Below, piece by piece: positions 18,701 to 26,541 of a stretch of DNA of 42,332 bases. Position 1 is the stretch's first letter; every line of letters begins with the position of its first letter. The notes beneath the pieces are model-generated. The model saw only the letters and a program-made list of their open reading frames with translations. It was not told the origin of the DNA and did no database searches. Origin of the DNA: JALQUL01 sp040382935 (GTDB lineage: Bacteria; Pseudomonadota; Gammaproteobacteria; Burkholderiales; Burkholderiaceae_C); assembly GCA_040382935.1 (NCBI GenBank), contig JBEIEP010000027.1:1-42332 (forward strand). Reading direction: 5' to 3'. The translations under genes and the position numbers were made by a program.

Positions 18701-18930
18701 ATTCCTGCTATGCCGTTGCCGCGTTGACTGTTGTACTCTAGCGCCAATTCGGGCTGTAGGCCTGCCAAGCCCTTGGGCGGGTCTATCGGAATACGATAGG
18801 TGGCGGCCCCAGTTTCACTGACGCCAAAGGAGGCTTCAGTTTTCATGAGGCTGGCGGTGTTCTGTTGCGCGCTGGCCATGCTAACTGCGAAGCTTAGTAA
18901 TAACCAAAGTGGGTATTTAAATAATTTCAT
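15724..18930 (-). CDS. Secreted SpvB-domain protein with seven FG-GAP-like repeats (TcB-like)
   Basis: 1068 residues from the ATG at 18930, which begins directly with a signal peptide (MKLFKYPLWLLLSFAVSMASA). A longer reading from the ATG at 19065, preceded by GGATGG, adds 45 residues and cannot be excluded. After the signal comes an SpvB/TcdB N-terminal domain (GAATYRIPIDPPKGLAGLQP, GIAGMGWRLAG). Seven calcium-loop repeats follow, of the form D-x-N-x-D-x-x-x-D-x-C, at residues 366-377, 433-444, 502-513, 587-598, 647-658, 697-708 and 755-766. Each has a second Cys 9-27 residues later. A TcdB-middle-like region follows (RIAHNLPVPLGIRTDIEYV, TEYTYSYKGLK) and the tail is proline-rich. Seven repeats suit a beta-propeller. 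SpvB-plus-Rhs pairs form the B and C halves of Tc-type cocoons. The repeat region is AT-rich; both ends are not. Confidence 0.86.
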   Translation of the reverse strand: MKLFKYPLWLLLSFAVSMASAQQNTASLMKTEASFGVSETGAATYRIPIDPPKGLAGLQPELALEYNSQRGNGIAGMGWRLAGLPSIVRCPRTLATDKFRKPVTYAADDGYCLDGKRLIAVAGVNGADGTEYRTEIETFSKITSSGSANGPISFIVKTKNGRIYEYGTEENARVWAQYSGPTLGGRLKNQKGVAVWLVNKISDIHGNWMTVSYKNEVNGGLTVDGEFYPTAIYYGYTKNSYIPLYKISFNYEQRADNYPFYYGGSINRLNNRLIGIDIGTVFSNSSYRKFILNYEQKGSPVFSTLISLTECESGSSGVCMPSILFTYAKNISSPVGDSGLTIRSGVGAVGRTDFSSNILDKESAWVDFNGDGKADYCRRVTLSSGEISVGCLISTGLGFEESGNAGNIKWQGRQFVSHPNLSQDRPLSTGHWVDINGDFKVDFCRIDRRAPIGQCWLSTGVGFSERAELTGLDHLGNVEDCYQNDCRNNIPKYLNDIHYLWFDLNGDGKMDLCTRKSIHNSYRPDGSSGEITPAGVYIICKISVNGFLDTTYGALKGAFSDKENLTYSPGGRNAESIVTKNSAPFFSDYNNDGFFDLCYASNRNSQYDSKLNGSKIVCFASTGDHILSNRESQFEMPVNFSIYGKAYDINGDGIDDYCSYFGDSIGCYINSGNQFIVKIEKRPSYIDSSQSSTSYYIDINNDGFIDHCYGPTKDSEKTGKVGCSVFNGKDGFNSTNITPFSPDIAHKFPKAVAWADVNGDGTPDYCGIAKNESEVVCHLSHPPDTLVLTRIAHNLPVPLGIRTDIEYVALSQASSGQYVPEPATYPTVAMIYPLPVVAKMSTVNDAGGTTEYTYSYKGLKTEWPAGPGLGRGSLGFSSMQRRNAASGKTEETQFLQTWPYIGLPAQVSEIHTASGKVLSKTNNVYAKTEGSYTPTSVKSVFPYLEAQWKQEFELAGLAFPSVGTFWEYGTSPQQGEPTSVLTIAEGDCRKVDVKQNYRAADWNNWVIGRLETRTSQASIGDPPVACPPGSGNNHRTIGSGYRPPPPPPQPDPSTQTLGFLLNILFADD
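16600..18600 (-). repeat. Seven tandem Cys-containing calcium-loop repeats (propeller region)
   Basis: Within the SpvB-like gene, seven units share the pattern D-[FILVY]-N-[GN]-D-[GF]-x-x-D-x-C: DFNGDGKADYC, DINGDFKVDFC, DLNGDGKMDLC, DYNNDGFFDLC, DINGDGIDDYC, DINNDGFIDHC and DVNGDGTPDYC. Each is followed by a second Cys in a short strand such as VGCLIS, GQCWLS, VCFAS or VVCHLS. The DNA of this stretch is clearly more AT-rich than the gene's two ends. Coordinates bound the AT-rich repeat region approximately. Confidence 0.8.
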
Positions 18931-19257
18931 GGCATTGAGTCGTTTTCGAGAATAAAGAGCCTCTAAGACACTAAGCGCCCGATGAATCAGACCTTGTCCT
19001 GCTCTATAGCATGTACCAGAGCGGACGCTCCCGTGCATTGGTATGGAAAGGAAAAAATTGCTCATTTCAAACCATCCAAAAATAAATGAGGCGGCTCCTC
19101 ATTAGCTAGATTTAAGGGGTTGGACCTACCCCCAAAAACTGTATCGTAACGTAACAGATAAAGTTTGGGTAGCTACTTTTTGCGAATCTTGTCAAAAAAA
19201 TTGGAGGCAGTTGCGCGGTGTCCACGTACCGCGCAATTGCGTCCAAGCCCGCTCTCG
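18931..19257 (-). other. Intergenic region upstream of the SpvB-Rhs island
   Basis: This 327-nt stretch carries no convincing gene other than a possible 45-codon 5' extension of the SpvB-like gene (to 19065). It holds a 9-bp perfect hairpin at 19211-19236, a small ggggt/acccc hairpin at 19116-19132 and AT-rich DNA at about 19040-19100 where a minus-strand promoter could lie. No confident -35/-10 pair was identified. Confidence 0.5.
19211..19236 (-). terminator. Possible terminator after the DUF1932 gene
   Basis: Perfect 9-bp stem TTGCGCGGT / ACCGCGCAA with an 8-nt loop, 22 nt past the stop of the minus-strand operon. On the minus strand a run of seven T begins about eleven bases after the stem, so the T-tract is offset from a canonical intrinsic terminator. 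Confidence 0.45.
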
Positions 19258-20241
19258 CTAAGAATGCGTAACATGTCCCAGCTGTATACCGGAATGCAAC
19301 AACCGATCCGCCACCCGCTGCCAATCCCCATTCTTAGGTGCCCCATCGAACACCCCCCTGCCCTTTTGGTCGGCCATCCACTGTTGCACCTCGGCAATGG
19401 CGCTGGCCATGGTGCCGTTTAGGCCCATTTCTTGTACGGTGCGGGCGGATTCGCGCATTTCTTCGGCGCGGCGTTGGCCGTGTTGCATCACGCGGCTAAA
19501 AAAGTAGCTGCCCTGCTCTTGCCAATTGATGCTGGGGAAGGTCTCTACCAGGGTGGGCAGTACATAGTCTTCTACCCCGTAGGCGCGGGCTGTGGTGTAG
19601 CTTTCTATGACCAGTGCTTCTAGGCCTTTAATCATCACGCTACGGCACATTTTGATGGCGCTGGCCACGCCCAGTTGGTCGGATACGGCCTTGGTGTCGC
19701 AACCCCATTGGTTTAGCAACGCCGATAAATCGGCTGCATAGCCCCCGCCCAGCAGCATAGGCACGCGTACGCCGTACGGGGGCACTGAGGTCATCACGCC
19801 TGCCTCTACATAGCGGCTCTGTGCGGCATCCACCAGGGCGGCACAACTCTTTTTGGTGCCGGGCGAGGCCGAGTTCAAATCTAAAAACAAGGTGCCGGGT
19901 TTTAAAAATGGGGCGGCTTGCTGGGCCACGGCCAGGGTGTTGGAGGCTGTAACCGCAGAGATGATGAGGTCGGAATGCTGGCAAAGCGCCTGCATGGAAT
20001 CACAGGGCAAGACCCCGGCGGCCTTTGCATGGGCTTGCATGGCGGCTTGTTGTGGGTTGCCCTCTTGACCCTCTTGGCCCTTTTGAAGATGGGCATCCCA
20101 GCAGGCCACAGCGCTAACGAATGGGCGCAGGCCTTGAGCAAAAATTTTGCCGACTTCGCCGTAACCAATAACGCCGAGTTGGATGGGTTGAGATAAAGAC
20201 GTTAAAGAGGGTGTGGAAGTAGGTGAAGAAGTAGGTGTCAT
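19258..20241 (-). CDS. NAD(P)-dependent dehydrogenase, DUF1932 / 6-phosphogluconate-dehydrogenase-like
   Basis: 327 residues. After a Ser/Thr/Pro-rich start comes a Rossmann motif LGVIGYGEVGKIFAQGL, then DLIISAVTAS and LFLDLNSASPGTKK as in beta-hydroxyacid dehydrogenases. A helical C-terminal DUF1932 domain contains KMCRSVMIKGLEALVIESYTTAR, with the Lys that is catalytic in this superfamily. The ATG at 20241 has GAGAGGGTG upstream and lies 13 nt after the SulP stop; an upstream extension would overlap the SulP gene. Some DUF1932 enzymes act on small hydroxy acids or in aromatic catabolism, but the substrate here is unknown. It is the last gene of a three-gene operon. Confidence 0.85.
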   Translation of the reverse strand: MTPTSSPTSTPSLTSLSQPIQLGVIGYGEVGKIFAQGLRPFVSAVACWDAHLQKGQEGQEGNPQQAAMQAHAKAAGVLPCDSMQALCQHSDLIISAVTASNTLAVAQQAAPFLKPGTLFLDLNSASPGTKKSCAALVDAAQSRYVEAGVMTSVPPYGVRVPMLLGGGYAADLSALLNQWGCDTKAVSDQLGVASAIKMCRSVMIKGLEALVIESYTTARAYGVEDYVLPTLVETFPSINWQEQGSYFFSRVMQHGQRRAEEMRESARTVQEMGLNGTMASAIAEVQQWMADQKGRGVFDGAPKNGDWQRVADRLLHSGIQLGHVTHS

Positions 20242-20254
20242 GGCGTTCACCCTC

Positions 20255-21967
20255 TCAGTGTGAATGTTGCCCAGCCTCAAAAGCGGCAAAGGCATGGTGG
20301 GTGCTTAAAAACACCCTTTGTTGCAGGCGTTGGCCCAAGGGCGTGGGGTTAAGGCGGTCGGTAACTGGGCCTTTGACCTCTGACAGCCACAGTTGTACGC
20401 CCTGTTGGGCCAGGGTGGCTTCTAACTCGGTGAGCGCTTCTAGGGCGGTGCTGTCGATTCGGTTAACGGCCGAGCAATTGAGCAAAATCACCGTTGGGCG
20501 TTGTGGGCTGGTGGCCTCGGCCATTAGGCGTTCTTCTAGTGCCGCCACATTGGCAAAAAACAGGCTTTCGTCCACGCGCAGGGCCAATAAGCCCGGCAGG
20601 GTTTGCACGCTGTGCCGGTCCACATTGCGAAAATGCTCGGTGCCAGGCACCCGGCCCAACACGGCCATATGGGGGCGGCTGCTACGCCATACCAACACCC
20701 CCAGGGATACGGTTACGCCCACCACAATGCCTTGTTGCGCCCCCAGCGCCAACACACCCACAAAGGTAAAGGCCAATGCCAGGGCGTCGGCACGGTCGTA
20801 ACGCCAGGCGTTGGCAAAGGTGCGCCAGTCCAACATGCTGCCTATGGCCATCACGATAATGGCCGAAAGCGCCGCCACCGGCAGCTTCATAAACAGTGGC
20901 GTTAGGGTGAGCACAATCACCGCCATCACCCCTACCGACAAGGCCCCCGCCATACGGGTTTGTGCACCAGCGGCAGAGCTGATAGAGGTCCGGGCCAAAC
21001 CACCGGCAACGGGGTAACCCCCGGTAAAAGCGCTGGCCACGTTGGCGGCCCCCAGTGCGGTGAGTTCGCGATTGGGGTTGATTTTTTCATGGCGGCGCAG
21101 GGCCATGGTTTGGGCCACCGACACGCTTTGGATAAACCCCACCAACGCAATCAACATGGCGCTAAGCCATAAGTCAGATACCTGGGACAGGCTTTGCCAA
21201 GGTTGTGTCCAACCCGGCAAACCTTGGGGCACCTGCCCTACCAAGGCCACGCCATGTTGCGCGGCCCACGGGCCCTGACTCGCCCAAAGAGTGGCACCTG
21301 CTATAACGGCAATAGGGGTTAGGCGGGCCATCAGATCGGCATGGCGGGGATTAACACCCATGCGGCAAAGGCCTTGTGCCAAGGTGTTTTTGCCCAGCCA
21401 AAGCACCAGTATGCATAGGGCTGAAACAAGCACAGTAACGACCTTGCTTTGGGGCAAGGCAAAGGCCAGGTTGTAGAGTTGTGCCAACACGTTGGGGCCA
21501 GTGGTCTCTACGCCCAAAAGGTGTTTGAGTTGGGATACGGCAATCACAATGGCCGAGCCCGAGACAAAACCGCTCAGCACCGGTCGGCTCAAAAAATGCG
21601 CCAAAAACCCCAAACGCAGCGCACCAAACAACAACAAAAAACCGCCTGTGAGCAGGGCCAATACCATGGCCAGTTCTGTGTAGTGGGCGCTGCCCGGCAG
21701 TGCCAAACCGGCCAAACTGGTGGCGGTCATTAAGGATGCCACGGCAACCGGGCCTACCGAAAGCGTGCTACTGGTGCCCAAAAAGGCATAGACCAACACG
21801 GGTAGCATGGCGGCGTACAAACCCACTTGCGGGGGCAGGCCGGCCAACATGGCGTAGGCCAGGTTTTGCGGTACCAGCAGCACCGTCATCACGATGCTGG
21901 CGATCAGATCACGGTAAAAATCGTCGCGCTGGTAGCCCTGCATCCTCTGGGGTAACCAGCGCTTCAT
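20255..21967 (-). CDS. SulP-family anion transporter with STAS domain
   Basis: 570 residues from the ATG at 21967, which is five bases after the stop of the preceding gene. The N-terminal two thirds is a polytopic membrane domain with the SulP signatures DLIASIVMTVLLVPQNLAYAMLAGLPP and GLYAAMLPVLVYAFLGTS, and a later GANVASAFTGGYPVAGGLARTS. A cytoplasmic STAS domain occupies about residues 440-560 (VILLNCSAVNRIDSTALEAL). SulP proteins carry sulfate, bicarbonate or dicarboxylates; the substrate is not decided by sequence alone. A carbonic anhydrase neighbour, typical of bicarbonate types, is absent. The upstream partner is a rhodanese/phosphatase-like protein, which could hint at sulfur metabolism. 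Confidence 0.92.
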   Translation of the reverse strand: MKRWLPQRMQGYQRDDFYRDLIASIVMTVLLVPQNLAYAMLAGLPPQVGLYAAMLPVLVYAFLGTSSTLSVGPVAVASLMTATSLAGLALPGSAHYTELAMVLALLTGGFLLLFGALRLGFLAHFLSRPVLSGFVSGSAIVIAVSQLKHLLGVETTGPNVLAQLYNLAFALPQSKVVTVLVSALCILVLWLGKNTLAQGLCRMGVNPRHADLMARLTPIAVIAGATLWASQGPWAAQHGVALVGQVPQGLPGWTQPWQSLSQVSDLWLSAMLIALVGFIQSVSVAQTMALRRHEKINPNRELTALGAANVASAFTGGYPVAGGLARTSISSAAGAQTRMAGALSVGVMAVIVLTLTPLFMKLPVAALSAIIVMAIGSMLDWRTFANAWRYDRADALALAFTFVGVLALGAQQGIVVGVTVSLGVLVWRSSRPHMAVLGRVPGTEHFRNVDRHSVQTLPGLLALRVDESLFFANVAALEERLMAEATSPQRPTVILLNCSAVNRIDSTALEALTELEATLAQQGVQLWLSEVKGPVTDRLNPTPLGQRLQQRVFLSTHHAFAAFEAGQHSH

Positions 21968-21972
21968 AGGGC

Positions 21973-22314
21973 TTACAGATTGGCGGCAAACTGGGCCAGT
22001 TGCGCAGACCGAGCACCACTGCGGCAAAACGCCAACACGGGTTGCTGGGCTTGCGACAGTGTGCCTGCAAAGGCCTGCACTTGCTCCATCGTAATCTGCC
22101 CGGCGACCACTGGCAGGTAGGTGTAGGCCAAACCAGCGGCTTGCGCGGCCCGTTCTAGTTCGGCGTTAAGGGGCTGGCTGTCGCCACCCTCGCCATCGGG
22201 GCGGTTGTTAATAACTGTTTTGTACCCAAGGCGTGCGATCTCTTCAAAATCAGCAGCACTCACCTGCGCGGCGGTGGCAAAGGTGTCAGAACGCATAAAA
22301 AACTGCAAAGGCAT
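21973..22314 (-). CDS. DUF442 (TIGR01244-type) phosphatase/rhodanese-like protein
   Basis: 113 residues, about the usual domain length. It starts with the strand-helix segment SDTFATAAQVSAADFEEIARLGYKTVINNRPDGE and ends with an active-site loop FCRSGARSAQLAQ containing Cys97. The loop CRxGxR resembles rhodanese, while the fold family is tyrosine-phosphatase-like; such proteins are linked to sulfur transfer or detoxification (Blh group). It is the first gene of the operon with SulP (gap five nt) and the DUF1932 dehydrogenase. It is divergent from rpmE2 across 193 nt. The precise reaction is unknown. Confidence 0.85.
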   Translation of the reverse strand: MPLQFFMRSDTFATAAQVSAADFEEIARLGYKTVINNRPDGEGGDSQPLNAELERAAQAAGLAYTYLPVVAGQITMEQVQAFAGTLSQAQQPVLAFCRSGARSAQLAQFAANL

Positions 22315-22507
22315 AGAGTCTCCAAGATCGGTCAGAACGGTTTAAAGAGTGATTTTACTGGGCCTATCCCCAATATGGTTTGAAACTGGTCTGGTGAAGT
22401 GGCCTCAATTCATGCGATAATCGCGGGCTAATTTGAGCAATTTTCAAAGGCAAGTGCACCTGTAAGTTACCGCATCGGGTGTGGCTGCCACTAACCCTAG
22501 GAAAAAT

Positions 22508-22765
22508 ATGAAAGACGGAATTCACCCCAACTACCGCGAAGTTTGTTTCTTGGACTTGTCCAACAACTTCAAGATTGTGACGCGTTCTTGTGTCAGCACC
22601 AAAGAAATGATCAAGATGGACGACGGCAAAGAGTTGCCCTTGTACAAGCTGGACACCTCCAGCGAATCCCATCCTTTCTACACCGGTACACAAAAATCCG
22701 TGGACAACATGGGTGGCCGCGTTGAGAAGTTCCGTAACCGCTTTGGCAAGACCGCCGCTAAGTAA
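22508..22765 (+). CDS. rpmE2: 50S ribosomal protein L31 type B
   Basis: 85 residues. The start MKDGIHPNYREVCFLDLSNN and the SSESHPFYTGTQKSVD and GGRVEKFRNRFG segments are the conserved elements of bacterial L31. It lacks the paired CxxC zinc motifs of type A L31, which places it with the zinc-independent type B (C-minus) paralogues that often replace the zinc form under zinc limitation. The ATG at 22508 is chosen because an upstream in-frame extension (nine residues) is not part of the family. A strong terminator follows. No Zur-type palindrome was identified upstream. Confidence 0.95.
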   Translation: MKDGIHPNYREVCFLDLSNNFKIVTRSCVSTKEMIKMDDGKELPLYKLDTSSESHPFYTGTQKSVDNMGGRVEKFRNRFGKTAAK

Positions 22766-22784
22766 CCGGTTTTTCTCGCAAAAT

Positions 22785-22817
22785 AAGGCAGTTCGGTTAT
22801 CCGCGCTGCCTTTTTTT
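22785..22817 (+). terminator. Intrinsic terminator of rpmE2
   Basis: Stem AAGGCAG (22785-22791) pairs with CTGCCTT (22806-22812). A nested CGG/CCG pair lies within the loop, and a T-run to 22817 follows. It lies 20 nt after the rpmE2 stop and is a canonical rho-independent terminator. Confidence 0.85.
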
Positions 22818-22847
22818 ATGCGCCAATCCCGTTAAGCAAAACCTCTC

Positions 22848-24572
22848 GTGAACCTAAGTCAATTGCTTTTAAAGCCACCTACCCCTGCTTTGGTGAGCAA
22901 GGAGGGTGCAAAGCGCCTGTCTAGGTGGGCCTTGTTGCTCATTGCGGGTGCCTATGTATTGGCGGGCTACGTTGGACGTGCGCCTTGGAAGAGTGCGGAC
23001 ATCATCAGCACTGCGTTGATGCAGGGGATGGCGCGGGGTGAACTGGCTTGGTGGCACCCTGCTCTTTTTGACCATAGCGAGGCGTTGGGGGCTTTGCTCC
23101 CGTATTGGTTGGGCGCTTGGTCTCTTCAATGGTTGGGCGCAGTCGTGGGCACGGACCTTGCCGTGCGCCTTCCATTTATGTTGATGCTGGCAGCCAGTCT
23201 GGCACTGACCTGGTTTGGTACGTACTACTTGGCGCTTACCACTTCGGCACAGCCACTGGCCTTTGCTTTTGGGGGCGAAGCCTCTCCAAAAGCCTACGCC
23301 AGAGCGGTGGCCGATGGTGGCGTGTTGGCCATGATGGCTAGCCTAGGGCTGGCGCAGCTGGGCCACGAAGTGGGGCCGCCTGTTGCTCAATTGTTTTTTG
23401 TGAGCATGCTGTTTGCCGCTACCAGTGCCCTGCGGTTTTATACGCTGGCACCTATGGTAGGAATGGCCGTGGCCACTGTTGGACTGCATTTGAGCGGCGC
23501 ACCGACGGTGGCCACGCTACTTTGTCTGGCCAGTGCAATAGCGCTTTGGCGAACAACACCTGCTGACTTGGCGGTGGGGCGAAAGGCTGGTTTGACACTT
23601 CAATGGAAGGCCTTGGCTATGCTGGGCTTTGCCGCCGCTGGCGTAGGGCTGGCTTTGCTACTGGGTAGTTTTGCCTTGAAATTGGTAACACCCAAACTCG
23701 AGTGGGCCGAATGGCAACGTTTGGGCCGTTTGGGCTTGTGGTTTTTGTGGCCTCTTTGGCCTTTGGTTTTGTTTACCTTGTGGCAATGGCGTCGCCATTT
23801 GACGAACCCGCACCTGCTGTGGCCTATGTGCCTTTTGGGAATAACGCTGGGTCAGGTGCTTTTTACGCAGGCCGCTGACATCAGTTTGCTGGTGGGGCTA
23901 CCGGCGTTTGCCGCGCTGGCGGCGTTCAGTCTGCCCACGTTAAGCCGTGCCGTTTCGGCCCTTATTGACTGGTTCACGCTGCTGTTTTTTACCCTTTGCG
24001 GCTTGGTGGTATGGGTGATGTGGGTGGCAATGTTGACGGGTTGGCCCGCTCAACCCGCCGCTAACGTCAAGCGATTGGTGCCGGGATTTACGCTGGAGTT
24101 TTCTTGGTTGCCGTTTATCGCTGCCGTTGTAGCAACGCTGGCGTGGTTGGCGTTGGTGAGGTGGCGTACCAGCCGCCATCGCAGCGCCATATGGAAAAGC
24201 CTGGTGCTGCCCGCTGGAGGTGCGGTGTGGGCCTGGGTATTGCTGACCACGTTATGGCTCCCGGTATTTGACTATGCCCGAAGCTACGGCCCTCTGCTTA
24301 CCAAGGTTGAGGCGCACATCCCCGTAGGTGTGTGCGTCGTTCCAAACGGGGTTTCAAATTCGCAATGGGCCGCGTTGAAACTACATGGTGCTTGGCCCCT
24401 GGTGGGTCTGAAAAGTGACAAAGCGCAAGACTGCACCTGGATGGTGTCCACGTCACGGTCCATCATTTTTTGGCCCACCGGTTGGGAAAAGGAGTGGGTT
24501 CAGGTGCAAACGCTTGCACGACCGGCCGATGACAATGAAGATCTGGTGATTCTTAAACGTCAACATCCCTGA
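22848..24572 (+). CDS. Polytopic membrane protein, GT-C (ArnT/PMT-like) glycosyltransferase candidate
   Basis: 574 residues from a GTG start. A short cytoplasmic N-terminus precedes about a dozen hydrophobic segments. The first loop reads GYVGRAPWKSADI, which resembles the acidic first periplasmic loop of ArnT/PMT-type enzymes that use polyprenyl-phosphate sugars. The C-terminal soluble part (from about residue 470) would face the periplasm. The family call is moderate: the loop is suggestive, but no full signature was checked, and it may be an uncharacterised relative. It stands alone, after the rpmE2 terminator and convergent with prpE. Confidence 0.7.
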   Translation: MNLSQLLLKPPTPALVSKEGAKRLSRWALLLIAGAYVLAGYVGRAPWKSADIISTALMQGMARGELAWWHPALFDHSEALGALLPYWLGAWSLQWLGAVVGTDLAVRLPFMLMLAASLALTWFGTYYLALTTSAQPLAFAFGGEASPKAYARAVADGGVLAMMASLGLAQLGHEVGPPVAQLFFVSMLFAATSALRFYTLAPMVGMAVATVGLHLSGAPTVATLLCLASAIALWRTTPADLAVGRKAGLTLQWKALAMLGFAAAGVGLALLLGSFALKLVTPKLEWAEWQRLGRLGLWFLWPLWPLVLFTLWQWRRHLTNPHLLWPMCLLGITLGQVLFTQAADISLLVGLPAFAALAAFSLPTLSRAVSALIDWFTLLFFTLCGLVVWVMWVAMLTGWPAQPAANVKRLVPGFTLEFSWLPFIAAVVATLAWLALVRWRTSRHRSAIWKSLVLPAGGAVWAWVLLTTLWLPVFDYARSYGPLLTKVEAHIPVGVCVVPNGVSNSQWAALKLHGAWPLVGLKSDKAQDCTWMVSTSRSIIFWPTGWEKEWVQVQTLARPADDNEDLVILKRQHP

Positions 24573-24579
24573 TGGCGAC

Positions 24580-24603
24580 TTAGAGGCTGCCAGTTGCCTC
24601 TAA
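24580..24603. terminator. Bidirectional hairpin between convergent genes
   Basis: TTAGAGGC (24580-24587) and GCCTCTAA (24596-24603) form a perfect 8-bp stem with an 8-nt loop, in the 55-nt gap between the ends of the membrane-protein gene and prpE. An outer GGCGA/TCGCC pair could extend it. No T-run is adjacent, so it may stop transcription weakly or protect 3' ends. Confidence 0.4.
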
Positions 24604-24627
24604 ATCCGCATCGCCACGACAAATACC

Positions 24628-26541
24628 TTACGTTGTGGTCATCAATTCCTTGATTTGTGCGAGCGCACCAGGGTCTTCCATGGTGGTTAAATCACCGGCG
24701 TCCCGGCCTTCACAAACCGCTTGAATCGCCCGCCGCAACAGTTTACCGCTGCGCGTTTTAGGTAAGGTGTTAACAAACTGCACCCTGGCTGGCCGCGCCA
24801 CCGCGCCCAACTGGGTGTCTACCAGCTTCATAATTTCGCCTTCAAGCTGGCGCTTGGCTGCGTCAGTGTCTAGGCCATTGGTGTTTTTGACGATGGCAAA
24901 GGCCATGGCCACCTGACCCTTTAAGGCGTCGGCCACGCCCACCACAGCCACCTCTGATATGTTGGGGTGGCTGGAAATGCTTTCTTCAATTTCTCGCGTT
25001 CCCAAACGATGGCCGGCTACGTTAATCACGTCATCGGTTCTACCCAGGATGAAGTAATAACCGTCTTTGTCGCGTATGCCCCAATCAAAGGTGGAATACA
25101 CCATGCGCCCAGCCACGCTTTGCCAATAGGTTTTTACAAAACGTGCGTCGTCTTGCCAAACGGTTTGCATACACCCCGGAGGCAAAGGCCCCTCGATGGC
25201 GACTACGCCTTTTTGGTCGGGTCCGATTAGCTCGGCACCGGTGTTTTCGTCAAATAGCTTGACGTTGTAGCCGTACATAGGGATGCCTGGACTGCCAAAC
25301 TTGCTGGGCATGGCTTCTAACCCGTTGGCGACCGTCAAAATAGGCCAACCCGTTTCAGTTTGCCAGTAGTTGTCAATGATGGGAACGCCAAGGCCTTCGC
25401 TAATCCATTGGGCCGTGGTTTCGTCCAGTGGCTCGCCAGCCAGGTACAGGGCTTTTAGGCTACTCAGGTCGTAACGTGTAAGGTAGGCGGGGTCTTGCTT
25501 TTTAAGCACCCTCACCGCGGTAGGCGCCGAAAACATACGGGTGACTTTGTATTTTTCAACAATCTCCCACCAAATCCCGCCGTGGTCTTGCCCCTGCATT
25601 CCGCGGGTGGGCAGACCCTCGTACATGATGGTGGACATACCGGCGATGAGCGGCCCATACACAATGTAGCTGTGTCCGACCACCCAACCAATATCGCTGG
25701 TTGAGAAGTAGGCCTCGCCCGGCTTTCCTTCAAAGATGTACTTCATGCTAGCAGCCAAGGCGACGGCGTAGCCACCCGTATCGCGCTGAACGCCCTTGGG
25801 TTTGCCCGTGGTGCCGCTGGTGTAGAGGGTGTAGCTGGGGTGGGTTGCGTCGACCCACTCACAGGCCACCTGGGTACCCATGTGCTTGGCGCGCAAAGTG
25901 GCGTAGTCATGGTCACGCCCTTGCACGGTAGACATCTCGGCAAGTTGGCGGTTCACCATCAAAACAGCGGCAGGCTTGTGGGCGCTTTGCCGAATGGCTT
26001 CATCGAGCAGGGGTTTGTAGGGCACCACTTTACCGCCGCGAGAGCCTGCATCGGCACTCACAATAAGTGTAGGTGTTGCGTCCTCAATGCGGGAGGCCAG
26101 CGAACCAGCGGCAAATCCGCCAAACACCACGCTGTGCAACGCGCCTATGCGCGTGGCAGCCAACATTGCAATTGCCGCCTCGGCAATCATGGGCATGTAC
26201 ACCAGTACCCGGTCGCCCTTTTTTACGCCTAACTCTAGGAATATGGCCGCCATGCGCTGCACCTCTTGGTGCAACTGAGCGTAAGAGATGACGTTTTCGG
26301 TGCCGGTTTCTGTTGAGATGGCAATAATCGCAGCCTCGTTCCCACGGGTCGCAACATGGCGGTCTACCGCGTTGTGGCACAAATTGGTGGTACCGCCCAC
26401 AAACCATTTGGCAAAGGGGGGATGGGTGTAATCGAGTACCTGCGCCGGTGGGGTCTGCCAGTCAATGAGTTGGGACTGTTCAGCCCAGAAATCCGTGGGG
26501 TTGTCTATGGAATGCGCGTGAAACTCAGAAAAACGGCTCAT
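24628..26541 (-). CDS. prpE: Propionyl-CoA synthetase (propionate--CoA ligase)
   Basis: 637 residues, AMP-forming acyl-CoA synthetase of the acetyl/propionyl-CoA ligase group. The AMP-binding loop YTSGTTGKPKG, the segment STSDIGWVVGHSYIVYGPL, the DNYWQTETGWP motif and the hinge GRTDDVINVAGHRLGT are intact. The catalytic Lys that is regulated by acylation is Lys600 in PKTRSGKLLRR. PrpE is favoured over Acs by the start (SRFSEFHAHSIDNPTDFWAEQ) and the somewhat shorter length. The start ATG at 26541 has GGAG six bases upstream; an upstream extension of 11 residues is less likely. No methylcitrate genes are nearby. Confidence 0.9.
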   Translation of the reverse strand: MSRFSEFHAHSIDNPTDFWAEQSQLIDWQTPPAQVLDYTHPPFAKWFVGGTTNLCHNAVDRHVATRGNEAAIIAISTETGTENVISYAQLHQEVQRMAAIFLELGVKKGDRVLVYMPMIAEAAIAMLAATRIGALHSVVFGGFAAGSLASRIEDATPTLIVSADAGSRGGKVVPYKPLLDEAIRQSAHKPAAVLMVNRQLAEMSTVQGRDHDYATLRAKHMGTQVACEWVDATHPSYTLYTSGTTGKPKGVQRDTGGYAVALAASMKYIFEGKPGEAYFSTSDIGWVVGHSYIVYGPLIAGMSTIMYEGLPTRGMQGQDHGGIWWEIVEKYKVTRMFSAPTAVRVLKKQDPAYLTRYDLSSLKALYLAGEPLDETTAQWISEGLGVPIIDNYWQTETGWPILTVANGLEAMPSKFGSPGIPMYGYNVKLFDENTGAELIGPDQKGVVAIEGPLPPGCMQTVWQDDARFVKTYWQSVAGRMVYSTFDWGIRDKDGYYFILGRTDDVINVAGHRLGTREIEESISSHPNISEVAVVGVADALKGQVAMAFAIVKNTNGLDTDAAKRQLEGEIMKLVDTQLGAVARPARVQFVNTLPKTRSGKLLRRAIQAVCEGRDAGDLTTMEDPGALAQIKELMTTT

